64,000 nt of DNA, taken from contig SADC01000006.1 of assembly GCA_004194705.1 (NCBI GenBank), positions 186,001 to 250,000 on the forward strand, given 5' to 3'. Source of the stretch: Ditylenchus dipsaci. Lineage: Eukaryota; Nematoda; Chromadorea; Rhabditida; Anguinidae. Made by a program: the position numbers and the translations under genes. The notes beneath the pieces are model-generated. The model searched no databases. It worked only from the letters and a program-made list of their open reading frames with translations, and was not told the DNA's origin. This document shows, one piece after another, positions 34,129-45,500 of this stretch. Numbering within the stretch: the first letter of the stretch is position 1; the number at the start of each line of letters is the position of its first letter.

Positions 34129-34981
34129 CAGTCAACCTTGATTTAACGGCCTCCTTTAGGGCCATCCCTAGGGGCTGTTAAATGGAAGGTACGGTCACTT
34201 ATATTATGAGGACTTCCAGTCAGGGTGGTATACTCGATGATTACCTCAGCCATCAGCCTCAGCCGGCTGAGGTCTGAAAATTTCCCTCAGCCTCAGCCGT
34301 CAGCAGTGCCAAAATTTTTACCTCAGCCATCAGCCTCAGCCTCAGCCGGCTGAGGTCTGAAAATTTTCCTCAGCCTCAGCCGTCAGCCGAGCAAAATTTT
34401 TACCTCAGCCATCAGCCTCAGCCGGCTGATGGCTGAGTTAACCTCAGCCGGCTGAGTTCGAGCTCAGCCGGCTGTAATATAAAACTATTAAAATTAACAA
34501 TTTTATTGGTTTGTGTATAAGTAGCCATAAAATAGACAAAGCTGTCTTTTGAGGTAAAATGACTTATGTTTGGTGAAAAAGTCTTTTTTGTGCGAATTTC
34601 AATTTTGTGAAATTAAATTCGTATTCTTCTTTTTGTTTTCGAAATGATGACACCATTAAGTAGCTGTGCGATTCTGGTTACTGATAAAGTATCAATTATT
34701 GCATAACGTCACGAAATGTAAAATAATAAGTTAAAGTTATGAACTGAATTACTTTCTGACCCCCTTATGCTTTGGTACTGCTATTTACAATTTTTTAAGA
34801 GAATGCAATAGATATAATTTTGTAAGAAACCAGAATTGCAGCGCTACCTGATGGCATTATTACTATAAAAAATTGGAAATTTCAAAGCTTTTTAGACAAA
34901 AAGTTCAGCCGGCTGAGGTTACCACCCTGCTTCCAGTCAAACCCAGCCAACAGAGAGTGCCGTCAATTCGAGGGTTGACTG
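34129..34981. mobile_element. pogo/Tigger-like MITE split by a hAT-like insertion
   Basis: Ends CAGTCAACCTTGATTTAACG and the inverse of CAGTCAACCCTCGAATTGAC, flanked by TA (34127-34128 and 34982-34983). The element is interrupted at 34221-34929 by another transposon with an 8-bp duplication. Without the insert it is about 136 bp. Confidence 0.75.
34221..34929. mobile_element. Non-autonomous hAT-like element with CTTCCAGT duplication
   Basis: Starts CAGGGTGGTATACTCGATGA and ends ACCACCCTG. Flanked by a perfect 8-bp duplication, CTTCCAGT (34213-34220 and 34930-34937). The left half is an array of CCTCAGCC and GGCTGAGG words, including the palindrome CAGCCGGCTG; the right half is AT-rich. CAGGG-type ends with an 8-bp duplication indicate the hAT superfamily. 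A shorter relative lies at 27609-27762. Confidence 0.85.
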
Positions 34982-35797
34982 TACCGTACTTTTTTCGATA
35001 CCGCGCGACCAAAAAATCTTGATGATCTTATTTCTTACAATTTGAACTGTCATCTATTATCTTTTGATTATATCTCTTATTTTTTATACGATCTTGTAGC
35101 CCTAAACTACCTTTTTGATTTTGACATATAATTGTTCAAAAAAGCTCTACGAAACATGTCCAAACTTTGGGAATTGGGGAAAACTCGGAACCGGAAAAAT
35201 TCTGACACTAAGGGTGTGTTAGCCAAAGACCAGCACACTTCACAGAAAAATACTCTTTAGAGAGAGGCGGGCACTTGGGCTTTTACGGGTTGGGTTATTG
35301 CCCGAGCAAAATTTTTTAAGGAATATTTTTTGGGCAATGTCTTAGACAAAACCTTTTTGAAAAATTTCACGGGCAATGTCTTAAGCAAAGTCTTTTTTGT
35401 CAACCACGTACTGTACGTCAATAACTGTATAATTATACGTTTATTATACGAGGAATTCTAAATTATTTACTTGCAGTTACCCCTTGGTCACAGTGAGAGG
35501 TTAAGTTCAAATAAAGTGCTGCCCGAAATTCAATTTCGCTTTTCCAAATGCAAATCTGATATAGAAAACGCCGTCATAATAAAAGCTCACGTTATAAATA
35601 AGAGCACTCATAAAAGCTCCCGTTTTATGAAATTTGTAGAGCACGTTTGAGCACGTCCTAACATACGCTGTTCCACTGTGCACCTAGGCTAGAGCCGAAA
35701 AATTTAAAAAATTTGAAAAAAAATCAATAAGGGGGACCAAGGCAGTTTTTTGGAGGGCCAAAGCATTTTAAGCCTCATTACAATATGATAATTTTAG
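34982..35797. other. Interval before the leucine-rich exon
   Basis: Contains a half copy of the ATACTCTTTAGAG...CACTTGGGCT repeat (about 35245-35280), an ACGCTG-type word near 35660 and one GGGGGACCAAGGCAG motif near 35735. No gene was seen. Confidence 0.3.
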
Positions 35798-36604
35798 CCT
35801 CAAGAAAGTGCTCATCCATGGACATATATCTGGGCAAGTGCCCTCTTTTGCCAATATGAAGCAGCTCAGCTACTTGGATGTACGTCTGCAAAGCTTTTTC
35901 TCTGAAATCCAGTATAATCACCTACTCCGGTCTATAGGGCAAATCAGTCAGTTGAAGAATCTTATTATGACTGAATACGGGTCTACTGGACAAGACTGCA
36001 GCGAAAATGGATTGTTTAATTTGACCAACCTTCGACAGCTTGAGCAATTACATTTGTCCAGAATTATGATTTTGAATGATTCAGTTTGAAAGCCGTTGCT
36101 CAAAGCAATTCTGCCCTTACGGTATTATTCTTTTTAGGCTAGGGAAAATCTTTAAAAAAAGCGAAAGTTCTCAAAAAATCGCCTTGGTACCCCTGTTGTC
36201 TGAAAACGTCAAAAAAACCGGAAATTTTTTATAACTCATTTTTCATGATGCAGCACACTCTTATACCAAAATTAGTGAAATAGATTAGAAATATCGATTT
36301 GAAGTTATAAAAAAAAATTTCGACATTTTTACATAACAGGGGAAAAGGTTATTTTTTGTAACTTTCGCCTTTTGAGAAGTTTCTGTTTTTGACAAGTTTC
36401 TCTTAATCGTTTTTTTATTCGATTGTAATTTTGTGTATGGTTTATAGGAATTGAGCATTGCTGTCTGCCTCTAATCACTGATAATTTCATCATTTATGTG
36501 CTAGAAAACTGCAAGGATTGAACCGTCTGGATATCACTAACTGTGAGGGTGTCACAAAGAAGACTTTGGAAGTTATCGCTAAAAAGTTAGTGGCCAAGCA
36601 TTGA
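35798..36604 (+). CDS. Leucine-rich repeat protein, F-box/LRR type, last two exons
   Basis: Exon 35798-36121 follows TTTTAG and encodes consecutive leucine-rich repeats: LKKVLIHGHISGQVP, MKQLSYLDVRL, ISQLKNLIMTEYG, LEQLHLSRI, then (after restoring one base in a TTT run near 36087) DSVLKAVAQSNSALT. Exon 36505-36604 follows CTAG and encodes LNRLDITNCEGVTKKTLEVI, then KKLVAKH and stop. The L-x-x-L-D-I-T-N-C-E-G-V-T consensus is the cysteine-containing repeat of FBXL-type F-box proteins, which select substrates for SCF ubiquitin ligases. No F-box was found, so the call rests on repeats only. AATAAA follows at 36614. Confidence 0.65.
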
Positions 36605-36613
36605 AGAGAGCCC

Positions 36614-36619
36614 AATAAA
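36614..36619 (+). promoter_or_regulatory. Polyadenylation signal AATAAA
   Basis: Ten bases after the stop codon of the leucine-rich gene; canonical hexamer in sense orientation. Confidence 0.6.
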
Positions 36620-36805
36620 AATATATGCTTCGATTTATATAATTGTACATGTATCTTTGAAGTTTTTATAAAATGCAATTGGTAGCGTATATTTTCTAAT
36701 AGCGTATATTTTCTCGAATAGCGTATATTTTCTATGGCTCTGTATGTGTTGGTGATCTGTGCATTAGTTTAAGTTTATGGAGCGAATAAACTATAGCAAG
36801 CGTGT

Positions 36806-36877
36806 GCCGGTTAGCTCAGTCGGTAGAGCACCAGACTCTTAATCTGGCTGTCGCGGGTTCGAGCCCCGCATCGGGCT
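36806..36877 (+). tRNA. tRNA-Lys(CTT), copy 1, one base short
   Basis: Identical to the intact copy at 38796 except that the acceptor stem reads GCCGG instead of GCCCGG, one C fewer in a CCC run. The anticodon loop CTCTTAA gives CTT. Internal boxes TAGCTCAGTCGG and GGTTCGAGCCC are intact. A T7 run just downstream is a Pol III terminator. The missing base would disrupt the acceptor stem if real. Confidence 0.85.
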
Positions 36878-36946
36878 TCCCCTTTTTTTCAATTTTTTTG
36901 ACCGCATATCAAGTGCTGCTATATATTTTTGGACAATACTTGACTA

Positions 36947-37322
36947 CAGGGTGTGTCATAATTACGCGCACTTTTTTTAAAAATTTGGCAAGGTAGTTCC
37001 TTGTCCGAGCTGTATACTAGACACATATTTTTTTGCCCATCTAACGACATAGATATAAAAGGCCAAAGACTTTAGCAATCTCTCAAAAATATTTATTCCG
37101 CTCACAAATGCAACAACAACAGACATCATAGAATAACAAATAATCACTAAGTCCAGATTCGACCACTCCACTTGCAAAGCGAGCTTGAGAGCCTGAAAAA
37201 ACAAAAATCAGCAGCTCAAACACTACGTCAGCAAACATAGCGGTTAAAATAAATCAAGAAAAATGCATTCTTCATTTGATACAGAAATTTGATAAAAATG
37301 CGCGTAATTCTGACACACCCTG
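36947..37322. mobile_element. Mariner-like MITE with ACAGGGTGTGTCA ends
   Basis: 376 bp flanked by TA (36945-36946 and 37323-37324). Ends CAGGGTGTGTCATAATTACG and the inverse of CAGGGTGTGTCAGAATTACG. CAGGGTGTS termini are common in mariner-type elements. A minus-strand open stretch of about 68 codons with an acceptor (TTTTTCAG) before it lies inside (about 36980-37197). It reads as a hydrophobic, exon-like segment (LVIICYSMMSVVVAFVSGI) and may be captured sequence. Confidence 0.75.
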
Positions 37323-38608
37323 TATTTTGCGTGCGAAAATCCACTTTTTTGCCTGTTTCTCTCCAAAAGTTTTACATTTTTTCAAGGTTTTAACACCATC
37401 GTGTAGCCTGCGATTCTACTTTCTTTCATCTTCTTTCTTCACTATCTTTTATTTATTTATTATTTATTTATCAACTCACAAAAATGTTAAACAATAAGGT
37501 CGAAGAATGAACCAAGTTATTGTTCAGACTTCTTTCGTACTTTCAACTTATTCTTTTATATTTTTGAGATAATTCAATAATCAATACTTCATTAGAAAGT
37601 AGAATCGTAGGGCTAATTGATAATGTTAAAAACCTTGAAAAAATATGAAATTTTGTGAGAGAAACAAGCAAAAAAAAAATTGTGCCGAAAAGTGGATTTG
37701 CGCCAAAAAAAAGTTTTGTCCGTTTTTTTGGCTGGTTAAGATGCTCTGAAACATATTTTGCAATACCCCAATTTATTCAAATTACGCGTTTTTATTATTT
37801 TTTATTACCCAGTTTACTTTTATTTTTCAGAAAAAACTGAAGCTTGTGTCGACGGGAATGGTGGCGATTGCGGATAAATCATAATGCTTTGTTGTTATAA
37901 ATGTTATTTGTTATGTTTTGAATAAAAGTTGAATTGTGAAGGTGGTCGAGTTCACAGCGAATACCCTTTTCTACCATTATATCAAGATTCGCACGCTATT
38001 CGGTTTACAACATCCCAACCCCCCCCCCCCCACTTCCGATAATTTTTCAGGTACACCAAAAAACCAAACTTTTTTTTAAAATGCTGAAATTAGTACAGGT
38101 TGTTCTTCAGCCTAATGCCTAGGGCCATAGCCTAAGCCTGAGGGCTAAGCCTTATTCCTAAGCCTAAAAATTATTGGGGGATGGAGGAGGGGTGAGGTTT
38201 TAAACCGAGGAAGGGTTTTTTTGAGGGGGGGGTGGTGTATAGAACCGAGTAGCACCAAGATTCGGCTTATTGAATACTTCATACGTCAATTATCATGACT
38301 TTTATTGCAAAGGGTATATCTAAAAAACAGTTAAACCCATTTCGGAAAGGCGTATCTGAAAAAATTTTTGACAATTGAGGTTTGAGCCATACGAAAAATT
38401 TGCCGCTATTCCATTGTACCCCCCCCCCAAACCCCCAAAAAGCTATTCCATTGTACCCCCCCCCCCAAAACCAACTTTTTATATGCACTCAAAAACCATT
38501 TTTATGTAATAATTTCTCCAAAAAAGACCAGAAAAGCCATTTAAATAGGGTTCGAGGGCTGTATTGGGAGGGGAAGGAATAACACAGGGGCACTTTTTTG
38601 GTTGCTTT
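37323..38608. other. No gene recognised; poly-C tracts
   Basis: AT-rich. Notable are C runs at about 38020-38030, 38410-38420 and 38455-38465, two of them within a repeated CTATTCCATTGTACCCCCC unit. No family motifs or credible exons were seen. Confidence 0.3.
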
Positions 38609-38715
38609 ACCATGTTTTCAACTCGGGCCGTGGCAAAAATAGACTCTATATGCATTTATGATCAAGTGTACTTCTCGGAATCATGTCTAAGGTATGTGGG
38701 TGTGCGCATCTCTAA
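38609..38715 (+). repeat. CTCTATATGCATTT dispersed repeat, plus-strand copy
   Basis: Runs from ACCATGTTTTCAACTCGGGC through GGCAAAAATAGACTC to GTCTAAGGTATGTGGGTG. It lies about 80 bases upstream of tRNA-Lys copy 2. Confidence 0.55.
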
Positions 38716-38795
38716 CTCTTGAGCTCTGCTTGAGAGGTTTGACAATGGAATAGTACCAAAAATTAATGGGCTTAGAAAAAATTTAGTGAATGTGT

Positions 38796-38868
38796 GCCCG
38801 GTTAGCTCAGTCGGTAGAGCACCAGACTCTTAATCTGGCTGTCGCGGGTTCGAGCCCCGCATCGGGCT
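38796..38868 (+). tRNA. tRNA-Lys(CTT), copy 2, intact
   Basis: 73 nt. The acceptor stem GCCCGGT pairs with ATCGGGC, with one G-U pair. The anticodon stem CCAGA/TCTGG encloses CTCTTAA (anticodon CTT, reading AAG). T arm CGCGG...CCGCA. A and B boxes are intact, and a T6 terminator lies about 6 bases downstream. The base after the acceptor stem is T, where G is usual for lysine tRNA; this is odd. Confidence 0.93.
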
Positions 38869-39511
38869 TCTTATTTTTTATTTCCTCTTTCAAGGTACTA
38901 TTTAGGATATATACGTCGGCTCTTTTAAAAAATTATTTGAAAAAAATCATAAAAATTGTTTTGCTTTTTTGCGCTTTCTCAACTCTCGCAAGCTCTACAA
39001 CTTTGCGCGAAATGCGAAAGCAAATTCGTTTTCAGATTTTTCATTTTCACACAAAAATTTGAGATCGACCCAAATTTTCAGATTTTATATTTTTCTGAAA
39101 AATAATTTGACTGTTGACTTATCAGAGAAAATACTCGGTGTGAGCCTTGTTATATACAAAGCATATTTAAAAAAACATTAATTTTACTTATTCTTTGACT
39201 TCTAGGTCTTGAACGTATATCTCTGATATATGTGTCTAACATTGTGTCCACCCCTCACATGAATAAGTATCTCTAGTCCCAGCTGCTGGAAAAATGCTTA
39301 GTGACAATCAATACTTCTAGTCCGCAAGTCCTGCCAGCCTGAAATAGAGCATTCGGCAACATGGAAACACCGAACAAATTACTTTCTCGGCTAATCAAAA
39401 ACATTTATAATCCACCTATTCAGCCCATCGCACTATTTTGTATGATGTAGCTGCTAAAGTAATTTTTTATAACTTTTGAAATAATATCTAAATTTTTTGA
39501 ACTCTTTTCAG

Positions 39512-42500
39512 CTAACTAAGAACCAATTGATCAGACCACAAGCGGATTTCGCTGTTAATTTGTTACAAAGTGTTTTGAAGAAGATCATTCTTCAACCTGT
39601 ATTTCACCACTAGCCATATGCTGGCTTTATCTTCATATATTGAAGACATTGAAAAAGAGCCAACTTCGTCTAAATACAGTGGAGCAATTGAGCAAATATT
39701 GCAAGCTATTAACAAAGGTAACAAATTTAGACTGCCCAATGCACACCCTCCAACGAGTATTTTTCTCTTAGCCTACTATTTGGATTCCTTTGATTTTTTC
39801 ACCCAAATCCATTGAATGTGGAGTGTGTGGGTATTTGGCATGAAGCGGCCAAATACCCTGGGTTTCGTCGGCCCAAAAGGTGAGAAATAGGTGAAAAGAG
39901 TTAACTTAGAGAAAAATACTCTTTGCCGGATGGGGGGACAGATGCCAAGTGCACCGCTCTAACTATCAGGATGGTGCTTTAAGCTCTCTGAAGGGTAGGG
40001 TTGTCGATCGATTTGAAATTTTTCGATTATCGAAAAATCGAAATATCGAAATATCGAAAATTTTCGATAATCGATAATCGAAATATCGAAAAAATCGAAA
40101 ATTTTCGATTAATCGATTATCGAATTATCGATCGAATCGAAAATTTTCGATTAATCGATTATCGAAATATCGAAAATATCGAAAAAATTTCGATAATCGA
40201 TAATCAGGAATCGATCGAAAATTGGTCGATAATCGATCGATTTCGATCGAAAATCGATCGAAATCTATGAAATTATCATCCCTTATTAAGTTACCTTATA
40301 CCATTATTCCAACACACGAAAAGTGATAATATGAACAAACAAGTATTTATTGAGCCATCAACGTACAAAGGTAAAGTATTCAAAGAGTGACTAAATGATC
40401 GAAATATACAGTACCGGTCAAAAATGGAACAAGAATTTTTTGACACAAATTTTTTCTTTAAGTTCTTATTTATACCAATGTGAATTTGGATATAGTTTTG
40501 TCTTGCGCCTTTTTGTAGCATTTTTTCTCCTCAATCTAACGGCGTTAACAGTTATTTCAGTTGTGCAAAGTTTTATGCCCCTGTGACCGTCTTTATGCAA
40601 CAGTCCATTTTTGTCCATGGGCAAAAATGGATCACTCCGGGATATTGACAGTTACTTATTTTTTCAGATTTTTTTCGAAGCTATTTTTACACGAATTTTG
40701 AAGCACTGTTTCTAAGCTACAATTTGGTAGGTTAAGATTTATTTTAGATTTTTCTGGAGAAGTTTTCATAAAAATGCAAAAGTGTTGATTTCTAGTCAAA
40801 TCTAAGTGAGAAGCGAATCATTGATCTTTCGTTAAAATCAGGTTATTTTGAAAGTTCTTGAAAATGAAACTCTATATTTATAACAAATACTTCACAAAAT
40901 ATCGAAATCGAAAAATCTTCGGTTTTCGATAATCGAAAATCGATCGAAGGCTATCGATTAATCGATAATCGAATTATCGAAAAAATCGAAAATTTTCAAT
41001 TAATCAATTATCGAAATATCGAAAATATCGAAAAAATTTCGATAAACGATAATCGGGAATCGATCGAATCGAAATGTTTCGATAATCGATTATCGAAATA
41101 ATCGAAAATATCGAAAAAGCTTCGATTTCGGTCGATTTCGATCGATTTCGATAAATCGATCGACAACCCTACTGAAGGTACTCAAACGACCTAGATAGTA
41201 TTTTTTCAAGAATCTAGAAAAAATAAAACATCCAGGCAGAAGATATCGAACCTGTGACATGAAAAAAGTGAAAAATCGAGTGAAAATTCACCGCATCACG
41301 GTCACAAGTTCGAAAATGTTTCAAATTGCTTTTCATTTCACAGAGTTCATTTCACTAAACTTTAATTTTTTTAACAAGATTGAAAAATTAAATATATAGG
41401 AGATAACCTCATATTAATGTTTATCAGCCTTGATTTCTTGAGAAAGCCCGACAATTTTTTTAATTTAATTAAAAATTTCAAAATTTAAATTGCCGCCCTT
41501 TGAATTTTTGGCGTAGGGGCGTTAGGCCCTTTTTTCCATTTGTGGAAAAAAGGGCAAACGACTTACGTAAGTCGTTTGGCCCCTTTTTTCCACTTTTTTA
41601 AATACGCGCCTTTTTTAGTTTTATTGTTTTTTGCAGTTTGTTGTTTTTTTATTGTTATTTTTTTGAATAACGTCATAAACTAATTTTTATAAGACTATTA
41701 AGCCTCAGGGTGGATAGGGAACCACTTGGTACTCCTCCAAATGGGTATCCATCTCTAAAATCCAAAATTTTGGATTTAGCTGAAACTAACTAAAAGTCGT
41801 TCTACCTATCCATAATCGTGTCCCAACACGGTTTGATAATTTGACTTGCAGGAGCCCCAGTTCTGCATTAATCACGTATCGCGAAGAGTAACAGGTGGTG
41901 CTCAGGTTGTTCTACCTAGGTAACGGTACTCTGGTGGAAATGCTTCGGTAGTAGTAGCCAGGCAGTGTTACCCAATGCTCAAATGGTTTAGGTGGATGAA
42001 GATACCTGGAAAAGAATGGATACATCTAGTAAGTGGATACCTAGGCAGATAGGTCGAAATGAGGGAGTTAACTGGTTAGTCTACTCAGTCCGGGTCCATA
42101 TCCGGGTACAAGTGGTGGATTTGGATGTCCACCTGGGTAAATTTCTCTCTCTTATTTTTCGGCTTCAAGAAGCTATTACGTTCACTTATTCCGATAATCT
42201 GTATATACTCTGTAAATTCCAAACTGTCATTTTAGCTATTTTACCAAAACTCAAAATTACCCTAGAAAATGGCATTTTACTATTGTCAAACTTTTTTAGA
42301 ATGCTCAAATTACTGCAAAAAACGGATTTCGGAAACCCGAACACATGAAAAAAAAATTCACCAAATGGACGACATTTGGTTGGGTTGGTGCATAAATCAT
42401 CCAATAATACGGGTGCTAGATTATAGAAAACATCTTAAGTGATAAGAATTTTCACAAGAAAAAAAGATTAATTTGAAAATCTTCGCTGAGGAATTTAGCG

Positions 42501-45500
42501 GCCAGAGGGAGAATTCACCGTAGGGAAATCTACCAGAAGGAGTATACACCGCGAGAAAAATTTACCTGGAGCCAAGATTATGAAAAGCACAAAAACAATA
42601 AAAATAAATAAAAGGCGCTAATTCAAAAAGTGGAAAAAAGGGGCCAAACGACTTACGTAAGTCGTTTGCCCTTTTTTCCACAAATGGAAAAAAGGGGCTA
42701 AAGGCTACGACCCGAATTTTTTAGGAAAAAGGAAATTTTTCAGAAGAGGGGACCAATTTACGGCAAATAATAAAATGTGGGACACGGACGACATTTCGTC
42801 CCAAAACCGTTTCGTCCAAAGCCGTTTCGTCCCATCCGTTTCGTCCAAAGCCGTTTCGTCCCAAGCCGTTTCGTCCCAAGGCCGTTTCGTCCCAATTTAT
42901 TTTATCCCTAAACGCACAATAATTTACGCGTTTCTAAAAAGGCACGTTCCCCGAAAAATAGCCAGCTATTTTGCTGAAGCCGCCAATCACAGACTTCAAG
43001 TCGAGCTGGACGTCTGCCATCCGGGGCTGGGGAAATTTATCAATGCTCTTCGAGTGGTTCAGCAAGGTCGTGATCAGAAGTACATCCAATGGCAAGCGGG
43101 GGAAACGTCCAAAGGGAAAGCGAATGAAATAAGTAGAAGCCGATCGTCGGATTCTCTATATTGTGCAAGACTACGAGAGACGGAGCACAGAAGAATTCTT
43201 AAAGGGATTGCTAACAATTTGAAATGGAAGATTGATTTTGTTGTTTGTTTCAAGTGTTATGTCGTTCAATAAAAAAGGTTTTGAATGTGTAATGATCAGA
43301 TGAGTGGTTGAATAGATAAATGTTTTTATTGCAAATTTAAAACAAATTAAGGCACGTTCAGAATAGCGCTCAGACCCGCTCCCACACCGCACCCACACTC
43401 TATATGTGAACACTCAAATCCACTCCACACCCACTCGTCACTCTTGACTAATTCAAATTTAAAAGTGAACACAAGTGTGGGTATGGTGCGGGTGTGGGTG
43501 CGCGATTTTAAGATTATGTGACCGTAGCTTTAAGGTTCTATGCAATTTTGAAACAAATAAAGGTTCAACATCCTTACGGGACGGTTAAAGTAACGGATTT
43601 CCGTGTGCGTAAATTATTGTGCGTCAGAGATGATATAATTGGGACGAAACGGCCTTGGGACGAAACGGCTTGGGACGAAACGGCTTGGGACGAAACGGCT
43701 TGGGACGAAACGGATTGGGACGAAACGGCTTTGGGACGAAACGGTTTTGGGACGAAACGTCGCGTACCCTAAAAATGTAAATGTTTGTATTCTTGGACTC
43801 TTACCATGTTTTCAACTCGGACCGTGGCAAAAATAGACTCTATATGCATTTTTTTGATCCAAGAGTACTTCTCGGAATCATGTCTAAGGTAAGTGAGTGC
43901 GCGCACCAATGTTAACGTTGTTAGAGTTAGAGTTCGGGATTTCGGTTACGTGAACACCTCTGATCCTAACTCTAACTCGAGGTGTTCATGTACCTCGAGT
44001 TAGAGTTAGAGTTCGTGGTTAAATTTGAAGGTGTTCATGCATATAACTTGGATGCCCTTGTAGCAATCCCAAAATATAACTTTTAGTGGCTTTAGACGGC
44101 TTTGGGGTGAGATTTCGAGCTATCTAAGCTATTTACATGAACATTTTCAAGCTCGACCTCGAACTCTAACTCGATGTACGTGAGCACCATCGAGTTAGAG
44201 TTAGTTCGGGCTTTTGAGTTAGAGTTCGGTTTTCCTCTTACCCGAACTCTAACTCTAACAACGTGAACAAGCCATGAGAAACAGGTCATTAATTAATTGT
44301 TCGGTGCGCTGTGAGGACATAACCGTCAGAAAAACAGCGAAAGGCCTCAATATATATAAGGTCCCAACACATTCAGCCACACATTTTATTGATCATCAAC
44401 AACAATAGCAGACAAACAACAGAATCTCATGAGTTTCTCTTGCGCTTTTTCACTTGGGTCCTAGATAGCAGGAGACATCGGTCTTTGGCTTGCCACCACC
44501 ACCGCCCCAGCGTTGCTTGATGCGCCACCACTGCCGCCGCCGGCATTGTTGCTGCTGCCACCACCGGAGAGCCACCCCAAGCATAGTCTTCGCGAGCATA
44601 GCCTCCACCACCCCACCGCCAGATGAGCCCTGGAATTTGATTATATAAATAAGCAACAGGCTAATCGTGCACTAGACTCACAGATTTTCCACCAGGATTG
44701 CTAGGAGCACTGTAGCCACCGGGAGACATATAGCGCTGCGATCACCCATTTTGTTGCTTGTTGACTTTCGAAGAGAGCGAGAACTTTGAAGCGACCGAGA
44801 AGAGCGAGACACAAACGCAAAATGATGATGTCGTTTGATTGTCAAGCTTTATATACTATCTTTGAAGATCAAAAATGATAGTTCTGTTCGAGACGAAACT
44901 ATTTTCTAGTTCTATTGAGACACCCTAAATTCCAATTCCCCTTGCTTTTTGGTCACTTGTCTGTAGGGTTGTCGAAGCGTCGAATTTTTCGACGCGTCGA
45001 GTCGATTGTCGAAAGTCGAAATTTCGACGCGTCGAGTCAAAAGTCGAAAATTTTTTCTACACGTAAAATCTAAGATCAAAACTTTTTCCGAACTGGCAGG
45101 TATATACTTCAACCACCGCCCTAACTACAATCTTCTACAACTACGCAAATTACAACAACTTCCTCGTTGACAAGCCGCTTGCAGTGACGATCCCCCCCCC
45201 CAGATGGCGGGGGATGGCGGGTTGTTAAATTCAAAAATTGAAAAAGGGGAAAGCCGATGCGGGGCTCGAACCCGCGACAGCCAGATTAGAGTCTGGTGCT
45301 CTACCGACTGAGCTAACCGGGCACACATTCCTCACTGTTTTTTTAAGCTGATAACAATACTGCTGCTCACTCAAACTCGATTGTTTTTGAAAAAAAATCA
45401 TTTGTAATTCTGGTAAAAATTTAATTTTTTTCTAGATTGTTATCTATAAATTCCACTTTCTTGTATTATCTTGAGTGCGCTCAGTCGATTTATTAGAGAC

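Noticed and set aside
36802..37000. ORF beginning in the tRNA-Lys and similar ones at 38790 and 45125
   Set aside because: Translation of the tRNA itself; the same peptide (LAQSVEHQTLNLAVAGSSPA) arises at each tRNA copy.
40001..40270. ORF of 89 codons rich in Arg, Asn, Ile and Glu
   Set aside because: Produced by the ATCGA low-complexity arm of the hAT-like element.
42775..43272. 165-codon ORF as an intact gene
   Set aside because: Its first third is the tandem TTCGTCCC terminal array and its end leaves the transposase frame; only the middle and a second frame show the MULE C-terminus.
43917..44262. Possible internal telomeric repeat
   Set aside because: The unit is GTTAGA in inverted arms, not the TTAGGC of nematode telomeres, and it forms a bounded foldback.
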